Of a stretch of DNA of 5,505 bases, positions 1 to 5,505 are shown piece by piece. A model generated the notes under the pieces. That model did not search any database. It was not told the DNA's origin and was given only the letters and a program-made list of their open reading frames with translations. The DNA is from an uncultured Bacteroidota bacterium (GTDB taxonomy: Bacteria > Bacteroidota > Bacteroidia > Bacteroidales > VadinHA17). Position 1 is the first letter of the stretch. Every line of letters begins with the position of its first letter. A program made the position numbers and the translations under genes. The stretch covers positions 1-5,505 of the forward strand of contig CAIPJU010000779.1 in assembly GCA_903865465.1 (NCBI GenBank). Reading direction: 5' to 3'.

Positions 1-1621
1 CCACCTGCTGCATACCATTGCTATATATTCTGACATATGAACCAGTTCCTTTTGTATTAAGTCCGGATCCCTCCAATCTCACTGAAAGAAAATGGTTTAC
101 AAGTTTTTTTTCAGAGTTGTTCCTGTATATGAAGGCCTTTTCATTTATGTTGTTCACAATAAGATCGAGATCGCCATCATTGTCGAGATCGGCATAGGCA
201 GACCCGTTTGAAAACGATTTTTTGGTTATGCCCCATTCTGTTGCCTTATTTGAGAATGTGAGATTGTGGGCATTTTTGTAGAGATAGCTTTCGTTTGGAT
301 AAAGAGGCATCTTTTCATAAAGCTCCTTGTCCGATTTATCTTTATTGTCTTTTTCAGGGAAGAATCGTTTGCCGCCTGTCAGGTATTTGACATAATCAAG
401 ATCATTAGCTCTTCTGTAGATGCCGGAAGTGATAAATATGTCCTTCCAACCATCATTATCGAGATCACAAATGAGAGGCGACCAGCTCCAATCGGTAGAA
501 GCAACTCCTGCAAGCAGGCCAATTTCACTGAAGAGCCCTCCACCCAGGTTAAGCTGAAGTGTATTTCGTACAAACTGGTAGTAATAACCGTATTTCAGTT
601 TAAGCATGAAAAGATCATAGTCGTCTTCGCCGCCTGATTGTTTTCTGATCTTCTCCCTGTCGGGAAGCATGTCGAGAACCATGATATCCGGCAGGCCGTC
701 ATTATTGATATCGCCTATATCATTTCCCATTGATGACCGGCTTGTATGTCCGAACATGCTGGTAAGGCTCTCCCTGAATGTCCCGTCGCCATTGTTAATG
801 TACATGTAGTCATTTTCATGGAAATCGTTCGATTCATAAATGTCGGGATAGCCGTCGTTATTTATGTCGCATATATTTACTCCGAGGCCGTAAGCTATCT
901 GGCTGCTGTAAATTCCGGCACTTTTTGTGACATCGTGGAAGACATGGCGACCATTTACTTCATCATTCCTGTATAATCTGCCACCTGCCAGGGAATCTCT
1001 CTCAAACCTTAGTGATGCCATCCCATAACTTCTCGAGGAGTGAACTGAATGGTTAAGAAGGAACATATCCAGATCCCCGTCGAGATCATAATCGAAGAAG
1101 GCAGCCTGAGTTGAAAAACCACTGAAGTCGAGGCCATATTCATGAGCTTCATCCTTAAATGTAAGGTTTCCCTGATTAATAAAAAGCTGGTTTTTCCCTT
1201 TATAACTCTTGTAATCTCCAACTTCACAGACGTAGATATCGAGCAGTCCATCACCATTTACATCAGCCATGGTGACTCCTGTTTTCCAGCTTCCGGTGCC
1301 TGCAACGCCTGCCGCCTCTGTTATATCTTCAAATTTCAGATTACCCTTATTCAGGTAGAGCTTATTCGGCTGTTGATTCGAAGTAAAATAAATATCGGTA
1401 AGGCCGTCATTATTGATATCTCCGACTGCCACTCCAGCACCGTTATTAAAGTACAGATATTCAATCATATTTGACTTCTCACTCTCGCTAAGGCGGTTGG
1501 AAAAATCAACGCCGGTTGACCGGAAGGGCAGAAGTGAAAATAGGGGAGGAGCCCCTTTTTCTTCTTTTTTGCAGGAGAAAAGCAGGAAGATAACAAGCGC
1601 GGTAAGAAATGTTTTTCTCAT
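1..1621 (-). CDS. Second FG-GAP/VCBS-repeat lipoprotein, N-terminal 540 residues (3' end outside window)
   Basis: This open frame runs from the ATG at 1621-1619 through 540 complete codons, without a stop, to the window edge. Residues 1-17 are a short signal peptide (MRKTFLTALVIFLLFSC, lipobox LFSC, Cys17). The next residues, KKEEK, resemble the Bacteroidota lipoprotein export signal for surface display. Seven Ca-loop motifs start near residues 68, 120, 177, 252, 304, 386 and 478, with intact Asp/Asn ligands (for example DINNDGLTD, DVNGDGLLD, DYDLDGDLD). TDWSW (376-380) and LDMLPD (316-321) match the upstream paralogue. After residue 510 the sequence enters what should be a UnbV/ASPIC region (NHFLSVRLEG), which is cut off. 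By analogy with its neighbour, roughly 550 more residues probably lie outside the window. An in-frame TGA at 1639-1637 bounds the start; a TTG immediately before the ATG is the only alternative. It is clearly a tandem paralogue of the 1116-residue gene. Confidence 0.93.
   Translation of the reverse strand, partial: MRKTFLTALVIFLLFSCKKEEKGAPPLFSLLPFRSTGVDFSNRLSESEKSNMIEYLYFNNGAGVAVGDINNDGLTDIYFTSNQQPNKLYLNKGNLKFEDITEAAGVAGTGSWKTGVTMADVNGDGLLDIYVCEVGDYKSYKGKNQLFINQGNLTFKDEAHEYGLDFSGFSTQAAFFDYDLDGDLDMFLLNHSVHSSRSYGMASLRFERDSLAGGRLYRNDEVNGRHVFHDVTKSAGIYSSQIAYGLGVNICDINNDGYPDIYESNDFHENDYMYINNGDGTFRESLTSMFGHTSRSSMGNDIGDINNDGLPDIMVLDMLPDREKIRKQSGGEDDYDLFMLKLKYGYYYQFVRNTLQLNLGGGLFSEIGLLAGVASTDWSWSPLICDLDNDGWKDIFITSGIYRRANDLDYVKYLTGGKRFFPEKDNKDKSDKELYEKMPLYPNESYLYKNAHNLTFSNKATEWGITKKSFSNGSAYADLDNDGDLDLIVNNINEKAFIYRNNSEKKLVNHFLSVRLEGSGLNTKGTGSYVRIYSNGMQQV
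165..214 (-). repeat. Direct repeat copy B, in the second lipoprotein gene (seventh motif)
   Basis: These 50 bases match 3502-3551 in the same orientation at 45 of 50 positions by manual alignment, without gaps. They encode most of the segment around SFSNGSAYADLDNDGDLD, the seventh Ca-loop motif. The match lies inside coding sequence and reflects the paralogy of the two genes, not a mobile or regulatory repeat. Confidence 0.75.
1556..1621 (-). other. Lipoprotein signal peptide plus export-signal-like residues of the second lipoprotein
   Basis: Residues 1-17 have basic Arg2 and Lys3, a short hydrophobic core and LFSC ending at Cys17. They are followed by KKEEK at 18-22. A Lys followed by two acidic residues just after the lipidated Cys is the pattern described for surface-exposed lipoproteins in Capnocytophaga and relatives. 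Surface location is therefore an inference by family analogy. Confidence 0.75.
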
Positions 1622-1639
1622 CAAAAGGTTACCTGCTCA
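1619..1639 (-). promoter_or_regulatory. Short intergenic junction between the tandem lipoprotein genes
   Basis: Seven bases (minus strand CCTTTTG) separate the TAA at 1631-1629 from the ATG at 1621-1619. The only Shine-Dalgarno-like bases are a weak AGG (in GCAGGTAA) overlapping the end of the upstream gene, about ten bases before the ATG. An in-frame TGA at 1639-1637 fixes the start region. No terminator or promoter fits in this gap, so the two genes are expected to share a transcript. Confidence 0.6.
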
Positions 1640-4600
1640 AGATCTTAAATGCCTCAACCGAATCGTTATTCCTTACAATGACTGCAATTCTTCCGGCAGC
1701 AGTTTTTACCTCCCTGATGTCACGTATTTCGCCATCGAGACGGAATCCTGAAACCCTGGCAGGAATGTAACTGAAGTTGCCATTTCCGTCACCGGCAAGG
1801 AATGTTCCATAACTGGCATCATAGCGTCCTACTTCGGGTTTGGTATTGAAAAGGTTACCACCAAGGAGAATGTCTGTTTTTCCATCACCGTTGAAGTCAC
1901 CGGTCTCAGCTGCGTAAACAGCTGAGAACTGAGCTTCAACCGGTATTGGTTTTCTGGTGAAATGTCCTTTTCCGTCATTAATAAAAAGGGACGTTTCAAG
2001 AAGGTCAGCTTCGAGGTGTAGAACGTTCTTTAGTTGTTCCGGTGTAAAAATATCTGTGATCTGCTGATCCTTATACATATCATATTTAGGATATTTCTTT
2101 TCAAGGATCGGTATTTGGCTTGTAAGGTTGTGTTTCAGGGCCAGCGGATAAGATTTATCTCCATCGTAGGTGCAGATTATCTGTTCGAAAGTACCGTTCA
2201 GATCAAAATCGCCAGCATACATTGAAACAGGCTTTTCGGTAGTTGCCTTGAATCGGGAGTTCAGTCCCAGGTTGCCGGAAATGAAGTCGATGTGTCCATC
2301 TCCATTGAAGTCACCAACTGAAATACAGTTCCACCAACCATTGGTTTTTTCAGAAAATGAATCCTTCTTCTCTCTGAAAGTTCCATGATCATTAATAAAT
2401 ATCTTAACAGGCATCCAGTCGCCAACGATAATCATATCAAGGTCACCATCGCCGTCAACATCAGCCCATTTCATATCACGTACCATCCCTATATTCTTCA
2501 GTTCGGGAGCAACCTTCGGGGTAACATTGGAAAAATTCCCCTTGCCGTCATTTTCAAGAATATAGCTGCTGACAGGTTCTCCGTAGGTAAATGGTTGCAT
2601 CCTGATGCCGACAAAGAGTTCCATTACACCGTCATTATCAAAATCAGCTGCCCTTACACATGAAGAGTTCTCATATTTTCCCGCAGGCAGAACCTGATTT
2701 GACCTGGTAAAATGTCCCTTACCGTCATTAAGATAAAGACGGTCACTAAGTGCCGAAGAGCTCTCTGGCATCTCATTGCCGCCTCTGGCAACATAGAGAT
2801 CCGGAAACCCATCGCCGTTTGCATCGAACATTGCACAGTCCATGTCTTCTGAGATCTTGTCTGCTTCAAAAAGAGCTTTTTCGACAGCCTGGAAAGTCCC
2901 ATTCTTCTGCTGTAACATTAGTGAGCCTGGCTGATCCTTGGCACCTCCGATAAATATATCTTCAAGACCATCACCATTCACATCGCCTTTGCACATTCGT
3001 GGCCCTTCAGTCGACATCATGTGATACAATAAATGATCTCTTGAGAAATCATTGAAATCATCCTCCTTGTGAACAAAATTAATAAGGTCCGGACTGCTGA
3101 TATTCTTAAAAAAACGGTTTTCAGGTATCACGGAATGCGCGACCTGAAGCTTTAGTTGCACGGCATCTTTTTGATTTAGGGTCAGAGTCTGATCGGTCTT
3201 AACATTTGTCATTACGGTGAAACGGTCATCAGGCCATTGTACTATAAGTGAATCTATAATAGTCCATTGACCAAGGCCGAGATTCGGGCGGGGATCAATG
3301 GTCGACAGGTAACCGCGCATTGGCATCTGTTCAATATAAACCTGGTTACCCTTATTTTTGGCAGTTACTTTAGCGCCGATAGCATCAGTATTGCCCTTAT
3401 CCCCTTTCAAAATTACCTTAAGATAATGGTTTCCGGGAAGTATTTTATTGGTTTCATTCCTGTAAATGAACATGGGTGTGTTTACATTATTAATAACCAT
3501 GTCGAGATCACCATCATTGTCAAGATCGCCATAGGCGGCCCCGTTTGAAAAGCTTGGTATGCCTAGTCCCCACTCCTGAGTCACGTTACTGAATTTATAG
3601 CCACCACTGTTTCTGAAGGCATAATTTGGTATTTTAACTGAGGGAATGGCGTCGATCAGCTTTTTATAATCAACTTTGTTATTGGTAATGATCGACATTG
3701 CCATATCGCGATTGGAAAAAAACTGAAGATAATCCTGATCAGTAAGATCCTTGTAGATGCCATTGGCGACAAATATATCTTTCAAGCCATCGTTATCGAG
3801 GTCGGTAATGAGGGAACCCCATGACCAGTCGGTAGCATACACACCCGCCATACGACCAATCTCACTGAAAGTACCATCAGCATTGTTGAGTTGCAGCATG
3901 TTGCGGGTGAACTGGTTATGGTAACCTGCATCTACGTTTGATTTATAATTCTCCCAGCTGTCGAAGGTAGTCTTGGTCTTCAGGCGGTCATTATGCTCCG
4001 GAAGCATATCAGTTGCGAAGATTTCAGGATAATGATCATTATTAATGTCGGCCATATCGGCTCCCATTGAAGCAGCTGATATTGATCTGAATTCATCTAC
4101 GAGCTTCTCCCTAAAGGTGCCGTCGTGATTATTGAGATAGAGATAATCCCTTTCAAAAAAATCATTCGAAACATAGATGTCCATCCATCCATCCTGATCA
4201 ACATCACCAACAGTAACTCCAAGTCCGAAAGCGATATTACTTCCATAAATTCCAGCCTCTTCGCTAACATCGGTGAATTTACCGCCATCATTTCTTAACA
4301 GCTTGTGGCCTCCTCTCGAATCGCGGATCAGACGCTGATTATCTTTGAGATTAAAGCTTCCAATGGCTTTTGGGAAGTTTTTAAGAAGGTACATATCCAG
4401 ATCACCGTCCTTGTCATAATCGAAGAAGACTCCCTGAGTGGAATTTCCAGGTTCGTCGAGGCCATATTCCTTAGCCTTCTCGGTAAAAGTAAGATTCCCG
4501 TTATTAATATATAGCTCGTTCCTGTTTCCGGCATCTTCGGCATTACCCGATTTGCAGATATAAATATCGGTAAAACCATCACCATTGACATCTGCAAAAC

Positions 4601-4979
4601 TTACGCCTGTCGACCAGCCTTTCCCTTCAATTCCGGCGCTCTTTGAAATATCTTCAAACCTGAAATTCCCCTTATTAAGGTAGAGCTTGTTAGTGCCCAT
4701 GTTTGAAGTCATAAAAATATCCAGAAGCCCGTCATTGTTAATATCGCCGAGAGCAACACCCCCGCCGTTATAGAAATTACGGAATTTGTAGACGTTGAAA
4801 TTGCTTTTTTGCTGCTTTTCCCAATCGAGATCATTGCTGAAATCAGCATGCGTAACCGATGCAGGAAGAAGAGTAAATAATTTATTACCTGAATGATTGC
4901 CACATGAGTTCAGGATAAATAAAAGCTGCAACAAGAATAAGCCGGTCAGCAGCCTTTTTGAAAGTAACCTGATTAACAT
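1629..4979 (-). CDS. FG-GAP/VCBS-repeat lipoprotein with central UnbV/ASPIC domain (CRTAC1-like)
   Basis: This 1116-residue protein is predicted to be an exported lipoprotein with two Ca-binding beta-propellers. Residues 1-26 form a signal peptide: basic Arg4, Lys8 and Arg9, a Leu/Phe-rich core, and lipobox LNSC with Cys26. Ca-loop motifs of the form DxDxDGxxD begin near residues 79, 130, 187, 259, 311, 393 and 485. After a UnbV/ASPIC domain (about 517-601) they resume near 666, 719, 779, 840, 890, 924 and 1028. Loops 311 (DINNDHYPEI) and 924 (DFDLNGTFEQI) are degenerate. Signatures I associate with Bacteroidota relatives are TDWSWG, ATDMLPE, VGDWMPV, NLGLNS and GRYDASYG, and the length is about what I expect for that family. 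The ATG at 4979 is the earliest start in this frame, because an in-frame TAA lies at 4988-4986. The gene sits between an unknown gene (1-bp gap) and a paralogue (7-bp gap). UnbV-containing proteins are sometimes labelled RNA-binding; nothing here supports that. The architecture call is firm; ligand and role are unknown. Confidence 0.95.
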   Translation of the reverse strand: MLIRLLSKRLLTGLFLLQLLFILNSCGNHSGNKLFTLLPASVTHADFSNDLDWEKQQKSNFNVYKFRNFYNGGGVALGDINNDGLLDIFMTSNMGTNKLYLNKGNFRFEDISKSAGIEGKGWSTGVSFADVNGDGFTDIYICKSGNAEDAGNRNELYINNGNLTFTEKAKEYGLDEPGNSTQGVFFDYDKDGDLDMYLLKNFPKAIGSFNLKDNQRLIRDSRGGHKLLRNDGGKFTDVSEEAGIYGSNIAFGLGVTVGDVDQDGWMDIYVSNDFFERDYLYLNNHDGTFREKLVDEFRSISAASMGADMADINNDHYPEIFATDMLPEHNDRLKTKTTFDSWENYKSNVDAGYHNQFTRNMLQLNNADGTFSEIGRMAGVYATDWSWGSLITDLDNDGLKDIFVANGIYKDLTDQDYLQFFSNRDMAMSIITNNKVDYKKLIDAIPSVKIPNYAFRNSGGYKFSNVTQEWGLGIPSFSNGAAYGDLDNDGDLDMVINNVNTPMFIYRNETNKILPGNHYLKVILKGDKGNTDAIGAKVTAKNKGNQVYIEQMPMRGYLSTIDPRPNLGLGQWTIIDSLIVQWPDDRFTVMTNVKTDQTLTLNQKDAVQLKLQVAHSVIPENRFFKNISSPDLINFVHKEDDFNDFSRDHLLYHMMSTEGPRMCKGDVNGDGLEDIFIGGAKDQPGSLMLQQKNGTFQAVEKALFEADKISEDMDCAMFDANGDGFPDLYVARGGNEMPESSSALSDRLYLNDGKGHFTRSNQVLPAGKYENSSCVRAADFDNDGVMELFVGIRMQPFTYGEPVSSYILENDGKGNFSNVTPKVAPELKNIGMVRDMKWADVDGDGDLDMIIVGDWMPVKIFINDHGTFREKKDSFSEKTNGWWNCISVGDFNGDGHIDFISGNLGLNSRFKATTEKPVSMYAGDFDLNGTFEQIICTYDGDKSYPLALKHNLTSQIPILEKKYPKYDMYKDQQITDIFTPEQLKNVLHLEADLLETSLFINDGKGHFTRKPIPVEAQFSAVYAAETGDFNGDGKTDILLGGNLFNTKPEVGRYDASYGTFLAGDGNGNFSYIPARVSGFRLDGEIRDIREVKTAAGRIAVIVRNNDSVEAFKILSR
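3177..3431 (-). other. UnbV/ASPIC-type domain between the two propellers
   Basis: Residues about 517-601 of the 1116-residue protein contain no Ca-loop motif. They match the usual layout of a UnbV/ASPIC domain: NHYLKVILKG, then a GAKVTAKNKG turn, EQMPMRGYLST, LGLGQW, and SLIVQWPDDRF. This domain typically follows a block of FG-GAP repeats in the CRTAC1-like family, and its biochemical role is not established. Here it sits in the middle of the protein and separates seven motifs from seven. The boundaries are approximate. Confidence 0.75.
3502..3551 (-). repeat. Direct repeat copy A, in the 1116-residue lipoprotein gene (seventh motif)
   Basis: This is the partner of 165-214 (45 of 50 bases identical, ungapped, offset 3337). 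It encodes the SFSNGAAYGDLDNDGDLD region. It is the strongest DNA-level match I noticed between the two tandem genes. Confidence 0.75.
4902..4979 (-). other. Lipoprotein signal peptide of the 1116-residue protein
   Basis: Residues 1-26 have a basic start (Arg4, Lys8, Arg9), a Leu/Phe core and LNSC ending at Cys26. Asn at -2 is not the most typical lipobox residue, but the position and hydrophobic core fit a signal peptidase II site. The residues after Cys are GNHSGNK, with no acidic pair. Confidence 0.8.
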
Positions 4980-4988
4980 ACTATTTTA
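4977..4988 (-). promoter_or_regulatory. Stop-start junction suggesting translational coupling
   Basis: On the minus strand the upstream gene's TAG is followed by one T and then the ATG of the large lipoprotein (TAGTATG). The preceding bases (TGTAAAA) are A-rich and contain no GGAGG-like site, as is common in Bacteroidota. An in-frame TAA at 4988-4986 rules out any earlier start in this frame. Re-use of the terminating ribosome is an inference from the spacing. Confidence 0.6.
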
Positions 4989-5505
4989 CAGAACTTTTTG
5001 AAGTGTCATTTTGCATTTTAGAGGGAGTATCATCAATGTTTTTCCAGTCCTTTTTTACCAACATATCGGTAAATTGAGCCCAGACATATTTTTCATCCTC
5101 TTTAAAGATGGTAATTCTTCTGTTGCCATTAACTTTTATCCATGCGGTTCCGTTTAATTTATGGTTCACCTTAATGAAACCCTTTCCATACTGCTTTTCA
5201 TAATATGCCAGGACTCTCTCTTCGAGTTTGTCGGAAGAGAGGTTCTTGTTCCAGGGAGCCCAACCCTGATAAAGAAAACGGACAGGCATTTCACAGATTT
5301 TTCCATCAGTGAATTTAGGATAGAAATCCATATAACTAGGAAATACCAATTCGTCTTTAAGCTGATAAAGAACTGAATTATTGAGGTTTCCCTGCCTGAC
5401 AAGGCCCTTTTTATTAAGTTTCCAGCATTGCATATAAAAATCCTTCTCAGCCATCCCGAGATACAATCCCATGAATAAGGAATCATTTCTTACTCCTGAG
5501 GCCAG
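4981..5505 (-). CDS. Unrecognised protein, C-terminal 174 residues (5' end outside window)
   Basis: I do not recognise this protein. The frame ends with TAG at 4983-4981 and stays open to the window edge. Eleven more codons (LASGVRNDSLF) precede the Met at 5472, so that Met is probably internal and the true start lies beyond 5505. The visible part is rich in aromatic residues, with Trp in QCWKLNKKG, QGWAPWNKN, TAWIKVNGN, YVWAQFTD and KKDWKN. It contains no transmembrane stretch. Its second half alternates polar and hydrophobic residues (GTAWIKVNGNRRITIFKED), suggesting beta strands. The last ~20 residues are a polar Ser/Thr/Asp/Lys tail that looks disordered. The stop lies one base before the start of the large propeller lipoprotein, so the two are probably co-transcribed and translationally coupled. 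A signal peptide or lipobox cannot be judged because the N-terminus is missing. That it is a real gene is well supported by the clean open frame and tight junction; its function is unknown. Confidence 0.85.
   Translation of the reverse strand: MASGVRNDSLFMGLYLGMAEKDFYMQCWKLNKKGLVRQGNLNNSVLYQLKDELVFPSYMDFYPKFTDGKICEMPVRFLYQGWAPWNKNLSSDKLEERVLAYYEKQYGKGFIKVNHKLNGTAWIKVNGNRRITIFKEDEKYVWAQFTDMLVKKDWKNIDDTPSKMQNDTSKSSVK

Noticed and set aside
1542..1561. Terminator-like AGGGG, 5-base loop, CCCCT, then a T-run on the plus strand
   Set aside because: The stem is only five pairs, it lies inside the coding start of the second lipoprotein on the opposite strand, and no plus-strand gene ends there. The T-run encodes the Lys/Glu residues after the lipobox.
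1565..1573. Possible slippery run of six A followed by G just after the lipobox Cys codon (frameshift or phase variation)
   Set aside because: The zero-frame codons are TGC AAA AAA GAA, so the heptamer is not in the phase needed for -1 slippage, and the run is too short to argue for phase variation.
266..1751. Several plus-strand open frames of 70-123 codons (for example 266-637, 1142-1474, 1413-1751)
   Set aside because: They lie antisense to the two lipoprotein genes, have no domain signature or sensible start context, and are explained by the repetitive codon pattern of the Asp/Asn/Gly motifs.
121..4760. Recurring plus-strand words such as 'ccatcattg' and 'ccgtcattat' suggestive of an interspersed or CRISPR-like repeat
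   Set aside because: They are spaced irregularly, vary in sequence, and each falls on codons for an Asp/Asn-rich Ca-loop or an adjacent NDG turn. They are protein-level repeats.
4097..4903. Short minus-strand open frames at 4097-4291, 4328-4597 and 4709-4903
   Set aside because: They overlap the 1116-residue gene in another frame, and their similar Met/Ile/Ser-rich translations arise from out-of-frame reading of the repeated Ca-loop codons.
4981..5472. Treating the Met at 5472 as the true start of the upstream gene
   Set aside because: The frame is open for 11 more codons up to the edge with sequence continuous in character, and there is no signal or start context at 5472. A truncated gene is more likely.

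Overview
The window looks like part of a chromosomal operon from a member of the Bacteroidota. Three lines of evidence point there. There are tandem large lipoproteins made of FG-GAP/VCBS repeats with a UnbV/ASPIC domain. Their starts lack a strong Shine-Dalgarno sequence. One has a basic-then-acidic run after the lipobox Cys, like the lipoprotein export signal described in this phylum. Base composition is moderate by eye. The genus cannot be told from this sequence.

Layout: everything convincing is on the minus strand, so transcription runs from high to low coordinates. From upstream to downstream: (1) 5505-4981 is the C-terminal 174 residues of a protein I do not recognise, cut by the window edge. 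(2) 4979-1629 is a complete 1116-residue lipoprotein. It has seven Ca-loop (FG-GAP/VCBS) motifs, a UnbV/ASPIC domain, then seven more motifs. (3) 1621-1 is the N-terminal 540 residues of a second, paralogous lipoprotein, cut by the other edge. Its seven N-terminal motifs are collinear with those of its neighbour, and it enters its own UnbV region where the window ends. The gaps are 1 bp and 7 bp, so the three genes almost certainly share a transcript. Neither the promoter nor the terminator of this operon is in the window. There is no gene-free stretch longer than a few bases, and I see no RNA gene, mobile element or CRISPR array.

How the genes may work together: both large proteins are predicted to be secreted and lipid-anchored, and to fold as Ca-binding beta-propellers. 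Propellers of this kind usually serve binding or scaffolding. In Bacteroidota, relatives often occur in several tandem copies, frequently near SusC/SusD-type outer-membrane uptake genes, but no such gene is visible here. The most useful sequence-level observations are the 7+7 motif architecture, the collinear tandem duplication with one divergent inter-blade segment, and the difference in the residues after the lipobox Cys, which could place the two paralogues on opposite faces of the outer membrane. I see no convincing evidence of a wholly new system.
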